Positions 9,014-16,985 of a stretch of 64,000 nucleotides of DNA are shown piece after piece (the first letter of the stretch is position 1; each line of letters starts with the position of its first letter). The stretch comes from Janthinobacterium aquaticum (GTDB lineage: Bacteria > Pseudomonadota > Gammaproteobacteria > Burkholderiales > Burkholderiaceae_D), in assembly GCF_009208565.1 (NCBI RefSeq), contig NZ_WFLK01000006.1:1-64000 (forward strand), in the 5' to 3' direction. The notes beneath the pieces are model-generated. The model made no database searches, was not told where the DNA came from, and saw only the letters and a program-made list of their open reading frames with translations. Position numbers and translations under genes: made by a program.

Positions 9014-9712
9014 TTACTCGAACTGCTTGCGAAACGCCTCGAACTGCGCCGCCAGGCCGTCGAAATCGCTGCGCAGCTGCAGCACTTCCTGCTCCAGCTG
9101 GGCCACGCGGCTGCCCTGCTGCGGACTGCTGACGGCGCCGGCGTAGCCAGCGGCCGTTTCGCTGCGCGCCAGCGCTTCTTCGCCACCGAGCAGATGGCCG
9201 TAGCGCGGCTCCTTGGCACCGGGCGCGACCGGCAGCTTGGCGACCAGCGGCGGGTATTTGTCGATCAAAAACTGCAGGCCCGATTCCACCTCGGCCACCG
9301 ATTTGAATTCATGCATGCGCCCGCTGCGGCTGCGGATTTCGCCGGCCGTCTGCAGGCCGCGCAGCATCAGGCTGGTCAGCACGGCCAGCTTGTCGGCTTC
9401 GAGCGACCATTTGATGCGCATGCGGTGCTCGTACTTGGCCACGCGCGCGCCGGCCTGCGTAATGCCGTTGACGAATTTGCGCTGCATCAGGCGCTGCAGC
9501 ACGTCATACACGGTTTCTTCCGACAGCGACATCACCGGCTCGCGGCTCGACAACTGGTTGCAGCCGTTGGTGAGGGCATTGAGCGACAGCGGATAGCTGT
9601 CCGGCGTCAGCGCTTCCTTTTCGGCCAGCACGGCCAGCACGCGGATCTCGAACGGGTCGAGCAGGTTGGGATTGTCGTTCGCCTTGTCAGTTGCCGTTAC
9701 ATCTGTATTCAT
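9014..9712 (-). CDS. yceH: YceH family protein (DUF480)
   Basis: About 232 residues matching the DUF480/YceH family: two winged-helix-like domains and a C-terminal coiled coil (VAQLEQEVLQLRSDFDGLAAQF). Recognisable family stretches are LAVLAEKEALTPDSYPLSLN and QLSSREPVMSLSEETV. The molecular function of YceH is unknown. ATG 9712 is preferred because AAGGA lies eight bases upstream; a TTG at 9730 in the same frame would overlap cysE. The gene follows cysE by ten bases and is probably co-transcribed with it. Confidence 0.85.
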   Translation of the reverse strand: MNTDVTATDKANDNPNLLDPFEIRVLAVLAEKEALTPDSYPLSLNALTNGCNQLSSREPVMSLSEETVYDVLQRLMQRKFVNGITQAGARVAKYEHRMRIKWSLEADKLAVLTSLMLRGLQTAGEIRSRSGRMHEFKSVAEVESGLQFLIDKYPPLVAKLPVAPGAKEPRYGHLLGGEEALARSETAAGYAGAVSSPQQGSRVAQLEQEVLQLRSDFDGLAAQFEAFRKQFE

Positions 9713-9722
9713 GCATCGATCC

Positions 9723-10472
9723 TTAATCAACCAGTTTGTTCATCTGTTCGGAGTCGAATTTATCACATTCCGGCACGCCCTGGCAGCAGATGCCGGCCGC
9801 CTTCAGGCTGGCCAGCATGGTATCGAGCCGCTGCTCCTGCGCCACCGCATGCGTGATCAGGCCCTGCAGCGCCTTCGACAGCGGATCGTCGCCGTTCGGT
9901 GTCACGCCATAGGCGGCAAACAGATGGGCGGTGCTGCCTTCGCGCAGGGCGTTCAGGTCTTTTTGCACGATATGGGCCGGATTGCCGACCGCCGTGGCGC
10001 CGGCCGGCACCGGTTTCAACAGCACCGCGTTCGAGCCCACCTTGGCGTATTCACCGACCGTGAAGTTGCCCAGCACCTGCGCACCGGCGCCGACAATCAC
10101 GCCGCGCGACAAGGTCGGATGGCGCTTGGTGCCGCTGTTAAGCGACGTGCCGCCCAGGGTCACGCCCTGATAGATGGTGCAGTCGTCGCCGACGATCGCC
10201 GTCTCGCCGATCACCACGCCGAAGCCGTGGTCGATAAACACGCGCCGCCCAATGATGGCGCCGGGGTGGATCTCGATGCCGGTAATAATGCGCGCGATAT
10301 AGGAAATAAAGCGCCCTGCCCACTTCAGGCCATGCGTCCAGCACCAGTGCGCCCAGCTGTGCATGACGATCGCGTGCAGGCCCGGATAACAGGTCAGCAC
10401 CTCCCAGCCATTGCGGGCGGCCGGGTCACGTTCAATGATGCTGTTGATATCGTCGCGCAGGTGGTGGAACAT
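9723..10472 (-). CDS. cysE: Serine O-acetyltransferase
   Basis: A 249-residue left-handed beta-helix acetyltransferase that transfers acetyl from acetyl-CoA to L-serine, the first step of cysteine synthesis. The N-terminal helical domain begins MFHHLRDDINSIIERDPAAR. The hexapeptide core contains GIEIHPGAIIGRRVFIDHG and the catalytic-loop region DHGFGVVIGETA. The tail is longer than in the minimal enzymes and contains CCQGVPECDKF. ATG 10472 fits the family start. The open frame continues upstream through the intergenic repeat without coding character, so longer versions are rejected. Confidence 0.93.
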   Translation of the reverse strand: MFHHLRDDINSIIERDPAARNGWEVLTCYPGLHAIVMHSWAHWCWTHGLKWAGRFISYIARIITGIEIHPGAIIGRRVFIDHGFGVVIGETAIVGDDCTIYQGVTLGGTSLNSGTKRHPTLSRGVIVGAGAQVLGNFTVGEYAKVGSNAVLLKPVPAGATAVGNPAHIVQKDLNALREGSTAHLFAAYGVTPNGDDPLSKALQGLITHAVAQEQRLDTMLASLKAAGICCQGVPECDKFDSEQMNKLVD

Positions 10473-10502
10473 GATGGGAAACTGGGTATGTGAAAAGCAG
10501 AT

Positions 10503-10572
10503 GTAGGTCGGATTAGGCCGCAGGCCGTAATCCGACAACATTGGTGACGCGGCGGGTATTGTCGGATTACGC
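10503..10572. repeat. Palindromic intergenic repeat (copy between cysE and rlmB)
   Basis: The first arm is complete: GTAGGTCGGATTA, a GC-rich loop, then TAATCCGACAAC. A spacer follows, then a truncated second arm, TTGTCGGATTACGC. The second arm runs into the 3' end of rlmB and supplies its stop codon (TAA on the minus strand at 10567-10569). Confidence 0.85.
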
Positions 10573-11310
10573 GGAAATGCCCATCCGTTGACGGCGCGCT
10601 TCATACAGGCACACGCCCGACGCCACCGACACGTTCAGGCTCTCGACCGAACCGAACATCGGAATATTGACCAGAATATCACAGGTATCGCGCGTCAGGC
10701 GGCGCATGCCTTCGCCTTCCGAACCCATCACCAGTGCGGTCGGGCCGGTGAAGTCGGCTTCATACAGGCCTTTTTCACCATCGTCGGAGGTGCCGATCAG
10801 CCAGATGCCGCGGTCCTTGAGTTCGCGCATGGTGCGCGCCAGGTTGGTCACGGTAATGTAAGGCACGGTTTCGGCAGCGCCGCTGGCGACCTTGGCGGCG
10901 GTAGCGTTCAGGCCCACGGCGCGGTCCTTCGGCACGATCACGGCGTGTGCGCCGACGCCGTCGGCCACGCGCAGGCAGGCGCCCAGGTTGTGCGGGTCGG
11001 TAATGCCGTCGAGGATCAGCAGCAACGGCGGGCCGTCGACGGCGTCGAGCAGCTCGTCGAGGTTGCGTGCCAGCGCCAGCTGCGAGGCAAACGCGATCAC
11101 GCCCTGGTGGCGGCGGGTGCCGACGATCTTGTCGAGACGCGACGAATCGACCGGCATCACGCGTACATTGGCCGACTTGGCGGCGGCGATCAGGTCTTTC
11201 ATGCGGCCGTCGACGCGGCTGGCGTCGACAAAAATTTCTTCCACCGACGACGCTTCATGACGCAGGCGCGAGGTCACGGCGTGGAAGCCGAAAATCATTT
11301 TATTCTTCAT
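10567..11310 (-). CDS. rlmB: 23S rRNA (guanosine-2'-O-)-methyltransferase RlmB
   Basis: A 247-residue SpoU/TrmH-family enzyme that methylates G2251 of 23S rRNA. An N-terminal substrate-binding domain is followed by the knotted SAM-binding domain, with the family motifs [29 protein letters not shown] and the terminal [18 protein letters not shown]. It starts three bases after the rnr stop codon, using a purine-rich stretch in the rnr tail as ribosome site, so the two RNA genes form an operon. The last codons and the stop lie in the intergenic repeat. Confidence 0.93.
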   Translation of the reverse strand: MKNKMIFGFHAVTSRLRHEASSVEEIFVDASRVDGRMKDLIAAAKSANVRVMPVDSSRLDKIVGTRRHQGVIAFASQLALARNLDELLDAVDGPPLLLILDGITDPHNLGACLRVADGVGAHAVIVPKDRAVGLNATAAKVASGAAETVPYITVTNLARTMRELKDRGIWLIGTSDDGEKGLYEADFTGPTALVMGSEGEGMRRLTRDTCDILVNIPMFGSVESLNVSVASGVCLYEARRQRMGISA

Positions 11311-11313
11311 GTG

Positions 11314-14190
11314 TTATGGCTTCTTCTTGCTTGATTTTGATGCAGTTTTTGCTGCTGTTGCTGCCGCAGCAGGCGCTGCGGCGGTGGTTTTGCTGCGCTT
11401 GGCGGCAGGCTTGGCTACTGCGTCGGCAGCAGGTTTGACGGCGGCCTTTTCAGCCGCTTTTGGCGCTGCTTTTTCAACTGCTTTGGCAGCTGGCTTGACA
11501 ACTGCTTTTGCCGATGGCTTGGCAACTGACTTTTCAGCTGATTTGGCAACCGGTTCGGCAACCGGCTTGGCCGCTGCTTTGGCCTTTGTCTTGGCAGCCG
11601 GCTTGGCGGCAGTTTTAACCGGCACAGCAGCCTTGACTGGCACCGCTGGCGCCACCGGCGCGATCACAGGCGCCACTGGCGCTGGCTGGACGCTGGTTTT
11701 GACTTCATGGCGCGGTTCGGTTGCGGCAGCAGGCCTGGCCGGGTTGCCATTTCCATTACGGTCACTGCGGTCGCCACGGTCATTGCGGCCGCCCCGGCCA
11801 CCGCGGCCGCTCTTGCCACCCTTGCCGCTTCTATTACCCTTGTCACCCTTGTCACCCTTGTCACCCTTGCCGCCTTTACCACTGTTACCACCTTGGCCGC
11901 CATTAAAACCTTTGCTGCCGCTGCGATCCGGCGCCGGGACGACTTCAGGCGCCTCGCCAGCCAGTTCAGCATCGGTCACCAGGCGCAGGTCGATCTTGCG
12001 CGTTTCCAGGTCGACTCTGGCCACTTGCACGGTCAGGCTGTCGGTCAGCTGATAGCGCTTGCCGGTACGTTCGCCGCGCAGTTCATGGCGCGCTTCGTCG
12101 TACTGGAAGTAGTCGGTACCAAGCTCGGTGACATGCACCAGGCCTTCGACAAACAGCTCGTCGAGCTGCACGAACACGCCGAAAGTAGTCACGCCGGTAA
12201 TCTTGCCGGTGAACTGCTCGCCCAGTTTGTCTTGCATGAAGTAGCACTTGAGCCAGGCTTCGACATCGCGCGACGCTTCGTCGGCGCGGCGCTCGTTGGC
12301 CGAGCAATGCACGCCCAGCGCGTCCCACACGGTCAGGTCGGTCTTGGCAGGCTTGCCATCGGCCTTGTCCCTGGCCTGCTGCTTGCGCGTGGCGTTCGAC
12401 ACATTGGTGTTGAGCACCACTTTGTCGGACAGTTTCGGCTCGTATTTCTTGCCCTGCAAGATGGCCTTGATGGCGCGGTGCGTCAGCAGGTCGGGATAGC
12501 GGCGGATCGGGCTGGTGAAGTGGGCATACGCTTCATAGGCCAGGCCGAAGTGGCCGATATTGTCCGGGCTGTAGACGGCCTGCTGCATCGAGCGCAGCAG
12601 CATCGTTTGCAGCAGCTGTGCATCGGGGCGCTCCTTGATCTGCTGCATCATGGACGCGTAATCGGAAGCGGCCGGCGTATCGCCGCCGGTCAGGTTCAGG
12701 CCCACCTGCTTGAGGAAGGTGCGCACCTGCGTCAGCTTTTCCTTGGTCGGGCTGGCGTGGATGCGGTAGGTGCCCGGATGCTTGTGGCGCAGCAGCAGAT
12801 CGGCCGCACACACGTTGGCGGCCAGCATGCACTCCTCGATCACCTTGTGCGCATCGTTGCGGGTGCGTGGAATGATCTTTTCGATCTTGCCAGCGCCGTT
12901 GCTGACGATATACGTTTCGGTGGTTTCAAAGTCGATCGCGCCACGCGCGTTGCGCGCCTGCTGCAAGGCGCGATACACCTCGTTCAGGTGCAGCAGGTGC
13001 GGCATGATCTCGGGGCGGCTGGCAGCTTCCTCGCCTTTCGGATTGGCCAGCATGTCGGCCACCTGGTTGTACGTCAGACGCGCAGCCGAGTGAATCACGG
13101 CCGGATAGAACTGGTAAGCCTTCAGTTCGCCCTTGGCCGTCACCACGGCGTCGCACACCAGCGTCAGGCGATCGACGGCCGGGTTCAGCGAGCACAGGCC
13201 GTTGGACAGTTTTTCAGGCAACATCGGAATCACGCGGCGCGGGAAATACACCGAGGTGCTGCGTTCGAGCGCATCAATATCGAGCGCTTCGTTCGGCTTG
13301 ACATAGGCGCTGACGTCGGCAATGGCGACGATCAGGCGGTAGCCCTTGGCGCGACCCAGCTTGACCGGCTCGCAATAGACGGCATCGTCAAAGTCGCGCG
13401 CATCTTCGCCATCGATGGTGACCAGCGGCACATCGCGCAGGTCGACCCGTTCCTTGAGGTCGGCGGCGCGCACTTCGAACGGCAGCTTTTCAGCCTGCTT
13501 GAGCGCGGCGGCCGAAAAAATATGCGGCACATTGAACTTGCGCACGGCAATTTCAATTTCCATGCCCGGATCGTCCAGCGCGCCAAGCACTTCGACAATC
13601 TTGCCGACCGGCTGCTTGAAGCGCTGCGGCTGCTCGGTCAGCTCGACGCTGACCACCTGGCCAGCGGTGGCCTTGCCGACTGAACCGGTAATAAGGATAT
13701 CCTGGCTGATGCGCTGGTCTTCCGGCGCCACCACCCAGGTGCCGCTTTCCTGCATCAGGCGGCCGATCACGTGGGTATTGGCGCGCTGCGTTACCTCGAC
13801 GATGGTGCCTTCCGGACGGCCGCGGCGGTCGGTGCCCACCACGCGGACCATCACGCGGTCGCCATGCAGCACTTTCTGCATTTCTTTCTCGGGCAGGAAC
13901 AGGTCGGCGCCGGGCTCGTCGGGAATGACAAAGCCAAAGCCATCGCGGTGGCTGGTCACGCGGCCGGACACCAGTGCGCTCTGGTCGGCCAGGCGGAAGA
14001 TGCCGCCAGCGTCTGACTTGAGCTGTCCATCGCGCTCCATCGCTTTGAGGCGACGGACCAGGACATCCATGGAATCAGCATGCACATGCAACGTTTTTCC
14101 CAGCGACTGTGGATCGATGGGCGCGTTAACACTGCGGAATATGCCGAGAATGTCCTCCCGGCTGGGAATGGTGTGGGTATTTTGGTTCAA
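11314..14190 (-). CDS. rnr: Ribonuclease R with long Gly- and Lys/Ala-rich C-terminal tail
   Basis: A 958-residue 3'-5' exoribonuclease, about 145 residues longer than the E. coli enzyme. The order is a winged helix (about 10-75), cold-shock domains (DGFGFVIPDEPGADLFLP), the RNB catalytic domain with GEDARDFDDAVY near residue 262, and an S1 domain (ITGVTTFGVFVQLDELFVEG, about 650-730). The last 200 residues are low complexity: first a GKGGKGDKGDKGDKG-type stretch and RGGRGGR, then many KPAAK/AEKAA units ending KKKP. The start appears to be TTG at 14190, since a stop codon lies in frame just upstream and no ATG precedes MDVLVRRL. It forms an operon with rlmB. Confidence 0.93.
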   Translation of the reverse strand: MNQNTHTIPSREDILGIFRSVNAPIDPQSLGKTLHVHADSMDVLVRRLKAMERDGQLKSDAGGIFRLADQSALVSGRVTSHRDGFGFVIPDEPGADLFLPEKEMQKVLHGDRVMVRVVGTDRRGRPEGTIVEVTQRANTHVIGRLMQESGTWVVAPEDQRISQDILITGSVGKATAGQVVSVELTEQPQRFKQPVGKIVEVLGALDDPGMEIEIAVRKFNVPHIFSAAALKQAEKLPFEVRAADLKERVDLRDVPLVTIDGEDARDFDDAVYCEPVKLGRAKGYRLIVAIADVSAYVKPNEALDIDALERSTSVYFPRRVIPMLPEKLSNGLCSLNPAVDRLTLVCDAVVTAKGELKAYQFYPAVIHSAARLTYNQVADMLANPKGEEAASRPEIMPHLLHLNEVYRALQQARNARGAIDFETTETYIVSNGAGKIEKIIPRTRNDAHKVIEECMLAANVCAADLLLRHKHPGTYRIHASPTKEKLTQVRTFLKQVGLNLTGGDTPAASDYASMMQQIKERPDAQLLQTMLLRSMQQAVYSPDNIGHFGLAYEAYAHFTSPIRRYPDLLTHRAIKAILQGKKYEPKLSDKVVLNTNVSNATRKQQARDKADGKPAKTDLTVWDALGVHCSANERRADEASRDVEAWLKCYFMQDKLGEQFTGKITGVTTFGVFVQLDELFVEGLVHVTELGTDYFQYDEARHELRGERTGKRYQLTDSLTVQVARVDLETRKIDLRLVTDAELAGEAPEVVPAPDRSGSKGFNGGQGGNSGKGGKGDKGDKGDKGNRSGKGGKSGRGGRGGRNDRGDRSDRNGNGNPARPAAATEPRHEVKTSVQPAPVAPVIAPVAPAVPVKAAVPVKTAAKPAAKTKAKAAAKPVAEPVAKSAEKSVAKPSAKAVVKPAAKAVEKAAPKAAEKAAVKPAADAVAKPAAKRSKTTAAAPAAAATAAKTASKSSKKKP

Positions 14191-14217
14191 AAGTATTTCT
14201 ATGGTTATTTATTGACA

Positions 14218-14298
14218 GTGATCAAACGGTGATCAACACGAATAGTGATCAAACTAGACTCTTACCGATGACATCACCGTCAATATTGACACGGTGAT
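14218..14298. promoter_or_regulatory. Repeated GTGATCAA motifs and ATCACCGT inverted repeat upstream of rnr
   Basis: Three copies of GTGATCAA begin at 14218, 14229 and 14245. An imperfect inverted repeat follows, ATCACCGT (14273-14280) and ACGGTGAT (14291-14298), around a CAATATTGAC core. All lie within 110 bp of the rnr start and look like operator sites for a dimeric regulator. The protein that would bind is unknown. Confidence 0.45.
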
Positions 14299-14415
14299 AG
14301 ACGATAGTGTACCGGACGACGCCCAGGTTTGCCTAAAAGTTTGCCTGAACGGAATGCCACAAAAAGCCAGCCGGCAACCAGCCCATGAAAAATGTTGGAG
14401 AAATTGCGCCAGCCC

Positions 14416-14443
14416 TTTGACATCGCCTGGTATTACTCTATAA
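14416..14443 (+). promoter_or_regulatory. Sigma-70 promoter upstream of the first tRNA-Leu
   Basis: TTGACA and TATAAT are separated by 16 bases, a near-perfect vegetative promoter. Transcription would begin near 14450 and run about 160 nt before tRNA-Leu copy 1. No protein gene lies between, so it probably drives the tRNA with a long leader. A second TATAAT at 14567 has no good -35 box. Confidence 0.65.
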
Positions 14444-14608
14444 TCCTCGTCTCTTGCAGCGGCAAACCTTCGGGCATGCGGCGACAGGAATGCAGTAAAG
14501 ATGCAGTACCGGGTCGATGTGCAGTATGGAGCGCAAGCTCATCTGGCGCAAAACTCTTCAAGTCGCTATAATAGCAGACTTGCTGTATAGTGCAGTTGTA
14601 GCATCAGT

Positions 14609-14693
14609 GCCCACGTGGCGGAATTGGTAGACGCGCATGGTTCAGGTCCATGTGCCTTTGGGTGTGGGGGTTCGAGTCCCTCCGTGGGCACCA
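14609..14693 (+). tRNA. tRNA-Leu (anticodon CAG), copy 1
   Basis: An 85-nt class II tRNA. The acceptor stem GCCCACG pairs with CGTGGGC and is followed by an encoded CCA. The anticodon arm is CATGG-TTCAGGT-CCATG, giving CAG (reads CUG). A long variable arm and the TTCGAGTCC T-loop are present. The variable arm reads CCTTTGGG, like copy 4. A strong terminator follows directly. Confidence 0.97.
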
Positions 14694-14705
14694 TTACCGG
14701 ATTCG

Positions 14706-14744
14706 CAAAAAAGCCGCAAACTTTCAGGAGTTTGCGGCTTTTTT
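14706..14744 (+). terminator. Rho-independent terminator after tRNA-Leu copy 1
   Basis: AAGCCGCAAACT pairs with AGTTTGCGGCTT over a 6-nt loop and is followed by a T-run (an A-run precedes it). The same hairpin, with a slightly different loop, follows tRNA copy 4, so the two downstream flanks are duplicates. Confidence 0.93.
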
Positions 14745-14964
14745 CATTTTTCACCCCAAAGCAGACCCTGGGGTCGGACCCAAAGGGTCTCGGCGACCCC
14801 GTCCGCCCCCGGCAGTTCGCCGTTGGGCTCGTTTGCATACACCCCTGCTACGCCCCAGCCTTCGAATAACGCTCAAAAAACAGGCAAAATCCACCCTCCT
14901 TCATAGGGAAACCGCGTTTTTCTACCCAAAAACCTGTTTTCTTGAAGAAATCGTGAAATGCCTG

Positions 14965-14993
14965 TTGACCGATTGGCCGCCAGCCCTTATGAT
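14965..14993 (+). promoter_or_regulatory. Promoter for the tRNA-Leu tandem array
   Basis: TTGACC and TATGAT are separated by 17 bases, about 50 bp before tRNA-Leu copy 2. The terminator after copy 1 lies upstream, so copies 2-4 need their own promoter and this is the best candidate. The preceding 220 bp (14745-14964) hold no gene or repeat that I can recognise. Confidence 0.6.
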
Positions 14994-15042
14994 TTTGTCC
15001 TCGCTGCAGAACACGCAGCGAAATGTAGCAAGCAGCAAATAT

Positions 15043-15127
15043 GCCCACGTGGCGGAATTGGTAGACGCGCATGGTTCAGGTCCATGTGCCTTCGGGTGTG
15101 GGGGTTCGAGTCCCTCCGTGGGCACCA
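15043..15127 (+). tRNA. tRNA-Leu (anticodon CAG), copy 2
   Basis: Same 85-nt structure as copy 1, with encoded CCA and anticodon CAG. It differs from copy 1 by one base in the variable arm (CCTTCGGG). First member of the 163-bp tandem array. Confidence 0.97.
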
Positions 15128-15205
15128 GCTACCAGCAACGGTTGTTTTCGTTGTGCTCCGCAGTAGTCGCAGTAACAAGTGTCAAGGTAGTAAGCAGTAA
15201 AATAT

Positions 15206-15290
15206 GCCCACGTGGCGGAATTGGTAGACGCGCATGGTTCAGGTCCATGTGCCTTCGGGTGTGGGGGTTCGAGTCCCTCCGTGGGCACCA
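15206..15290 (+). tRNA. tRNA-Leu (anticodon CAG), copy 3
   Basis: Identical to copy 2, including the CCTTCGGG variable arm, and starts exactly 163 bp after it. The intervening spacer resembles the spacer between copies 3 and 4 (both contain ACTACCAGCAACG-like and GTGCTCCGCAGTAG stretches, the first with one change). Confidence 0.97.
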
Positions 15291-15368
15291 ACTACCAGCA
15301 ACGTTTGTTTTCGTTGTGCTCCGCAGTAGCAAATAGTAGTAAGAAGTAACAGTATCAGCAGCATCAGT

Positions 15369-15453
15369 GCCCACGTGGCGGAATTGGTAGACGCGCATGG
15401 TTCAGGTCCATGTGCCTTTGGGTGTGGGGGTTCGAGTCCCTCCGTGGGCACCA
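15369..15453 (+). tRNA. tRNA-Leu (anticodon CAG), copy 4
   Basis: Starts 163 bp after copy 3. It carries the CCTTTGGG variable arm of copy 1 and shares with it both the upstream GCATCAGT and the downstream CATTACCGGATTCGC and terminator. It therefore looks like a hybrid of the array and a copy of locus 1. Confidence 0.97.
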
Positions 15454-15465
15454 TTACCGGATTCG

Positions 15466-15504
15466 CAAAAAAGCCGCAAACTTTCACAAGTTTGCGGCTT
15501 TTTT
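15466..15504 (+). terminator. Rho-independent terminator after the tRNA-Leu array
   Basis: AAGCCGCAAACTT pairs with AAGTTTGCGGCTT, followed by a T-run. It is the same hairpin as at 14706 and ends the array transcript 40 bp before the 3' end of qorB. Confidence 0.93.
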
Positions 15505-15544
15505 CATTTCCGCCTGAAAAAATGGTGCCGCAGCGCCATTGCGA

Positions 15545-16402
15545 TCAAGCTTGCTTGCCCAGCGTCGCCTTGACCGCATCGGCCAGGCTGGTGGTCGGAC
15601 GGCCAATCAGGCCGCTCAGCTGCTTGCCTGCATCGTGCAGGCCACCCTTGGCGGCGCCCGCATCGGAGTCAGCCAACATGGCGGCGAAACCTTCGGGCAC
15701 GCCCACACCCACCAGTGCCGCCTTGTAGTCTGCCTCCGGCAGATCCTTGTAGACGATCACCTTGCCCGACTGGCGCGCCACTTCGGCCGCATAGTCGGCC
15801 AGCGTAAAGCTGGTGTCGCCAGCCAGTTCGTACACCGCCTGCGGGGCAGACGCCGTCAGCACGGCAGCGGCGGCGGCAGCGTAGTCGGCGCGCGAGGCCG
15901 ACGAGAAGCGCCCCTCTTGCGCCGCGCCCAGCACCACGCCATGTTCAAGCACCGGCGCCAGATGCTCGGTGTGATTTTCCAGGTACCAGCCATTGCGCAG
16001 CAAACTGAACGGCAGGCCCGAGGCGCGGATCGCCGCCTCCGTTGCCACATGCTCGACGGCCAGGCCCAGCGGCGACGTATCGGCGTGCAGCACGCTGGTG
16101 TAAGCCAGCAGTTGTACGCCGGCGCGCTTGGCCGCATCGACCACGTTCTGGTGCTGGGCGATGCGCAGGCCAACCTCGCTCGACGAGATCAGCAATATTT
16201 TGCTCGCCCCCTGAAAAGCGGCATCGAGGCTGGCGGCACTGTTGTAGTCGGCCTGGCGCACCTGCACGCCCTTCGCTGCCAGGCTGGCTGCCTTGGCCGG
16301 ATTGCGCACGGCGGCAATGATGTTCGATGCAGCAACAGTTTCAAGCAGCTCGGCAATAACGTGCTGGCCCAGGTTGCCTGTGGCGCCGGTGATAACGATC
16401 AT
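15545..16402 (-). CDS. qorB: NAD(P)H:quinone oxidoreductase, NmrA-like SDR (QorB type)
   Basis: A 285-residue atypical short-chain dehydrogenase. The Rossmann nucleotide-binding motif is ITGATGNLGQHV at the N-terminus, followed by AAVRNPAKA. The central LLAYTSVLHADTSPLGLAVEHVATE and LPFSLLRNGWYLEN are typical of E. coli QorB/YtfG (286 residues), which reduces quinones with NADPH. As in E. coli, the gene is divergent from an HxlR-family regulator, which supports the call and suggests control by that regulator in response to quinone or electrophile stress. Confidence 0.85.
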   Translation of the reverse strand: MIVITGATGNLGQHVIAELLETVAASNIIAAVRNPAKAASLAAKGVQVRQADYNSAASLDAAFQGASKILLISSSEVGLRIAQHQNVVDAAKRAGVQLLAYTSVLHADTSPLGLAVEHVATEAAIRASGLPFSLLRNGWYLENHTEHLAPVLEHGVVLGAAQEGRFSSASRADYAAAAAAVLTASAPQAVYELAGDTSFTLADYAAEVARQSGKVIVYKDLPEADYKAALVGVGVPEGFAAMLADSDAGAAKGGLHDAGKQLSGLIGRPTTSLADAVKATLGKQA

Positions 16403-16450
16403 GATTTCTCCTTGGATGGTTGCGGGTAAAAATCTATAATAAGCCCGCCA

Positions 16451-16489
16451 CTAACTTTTTGTAAGTACGTACCTTTTGGTAAGTATGTA
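16451..16489. promoter_or_regulatory. Probable HxlR operator between qorB and its regulator
   Basis: Two direct copies of GTAAGTAYGTA begin at 16461 and 16479, 18 bp apart, in an 87-bp divergent gap. The first includes the near-palindrome AAGTACGTACCTT. Placement and TA-rich symmetry fit an operator bound by the divergent HxlR protein. Confidence 0.55.
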
Positions 16490-16513
16490 TTGACGCACAA
16501 CATGGAGCACAAC

Positions 16514-16942
16514 ATGGATATCGAAGCACCGGGCGCCAGCCTGCGCGCCGCCCTGGCCCGCCAGAATCAGGGCGCACAGCTGATGGCTGCTGCCTGCCCC
16601 TCGCGCGCCGTACTGAGTCACCTGACCAGCCGCTGGGCGGTACTGGTGCTGGTGCTGCTGCTTGGCGGCACGCGCCGCTTCAGCGAACTGCGCCGCGAAG
16701 TGGGCGGTGTCAGCGAAAAAATGCTGGCGCAAACCCTGGAAGCGCTGGCTGGCGATGGTTTTGTGCTGCGCCATGCCTACTTGGTGATACCGCCCAAGGT
16801 CGAATACAGCCTGACGCCGCTGGGGCGCGAAGCGGCCGAACGGCTGGCGATGCTGGTCGACTGGATCGAGGACAACTATCCGCGCATCGAACAGGCGCGC
16901 GCGGCACTGGCCGAGTCGGCGGCTGGCGAGCAGGCAGCGTAG
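16514..16942 (+). CDS. HxlR family transcriptional regulator
   Basis: A 142-residue winged-helix protein with the HxlR core: CPSRAVLSHLTSRWAVLVLVLLL, RRFSELRREVGGVSEKMLAQTLEAL and the wing YSLTPLGREA. The Cys in CPSRAV is at the position of the redox-sensing Cys of YodB/QorR-type members. ATG 16514 is chosen because GGAG lies six bases upstream; ATG 16502 and TTG 16490 are less favoured. It is probably the repressor of the divergent qorB. Confidence 0.87.
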   Translation: MDIEAPGASLRAALARQNQGAQLMAAACPSRAVLSHLTSRWAVLVLVLLLGGTRRFSELRREVGGVSEKMLAQTLEALAGDGFVLRHAYLVIPPKVEYSLTPLGREAAERLAMLVDWIEDNYPRIEQARAALAESAAGEQAA

Positions 16943-16985
16943 ATTTGTCGTTTACTCCTGCTTGCCTTGATGTAATACTAGCTTT

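Larger units (their letters stand above)
15043..15453 (+). repeat. 163-bp tandem array carrying tRNA-Leu
   Basis: tRNA starts at 15043, 15206 and 15369 give an exact 163-bp period: an 85-bp tRNA and a 78-bp spacer with clear similarity between units. This indicates tandem duplication of tRNA plus spacer, with the last unit later modified or converted from copy 1. Confidence 0.85.

Noticed and set aside
10473..10604. N-terminal extension of CysE through the intergenic repeat
   Set aside because: The extension encodes repeat sequence (LSDYGLRPNPTY), and the family start MFHHLRDD is at 10472.
11707..13683. 658-codon plus-strand frame opposite rnr
   Set aside because: It is a GC-rich shadow of RNase R; the same applies to the long frames opposite clpB (45035-47647) and DUF349 (48022-50937).
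14745..14964. Coding gene in the gap between tRNA copies 1 and 2
   Set aside because: Only short frames without ribosome sites or domains were found.
14615..15728. Short frames with repeated MAELVDAHGSG starts
   Set aside because: These are translations of the four tRNA-Leu genes.
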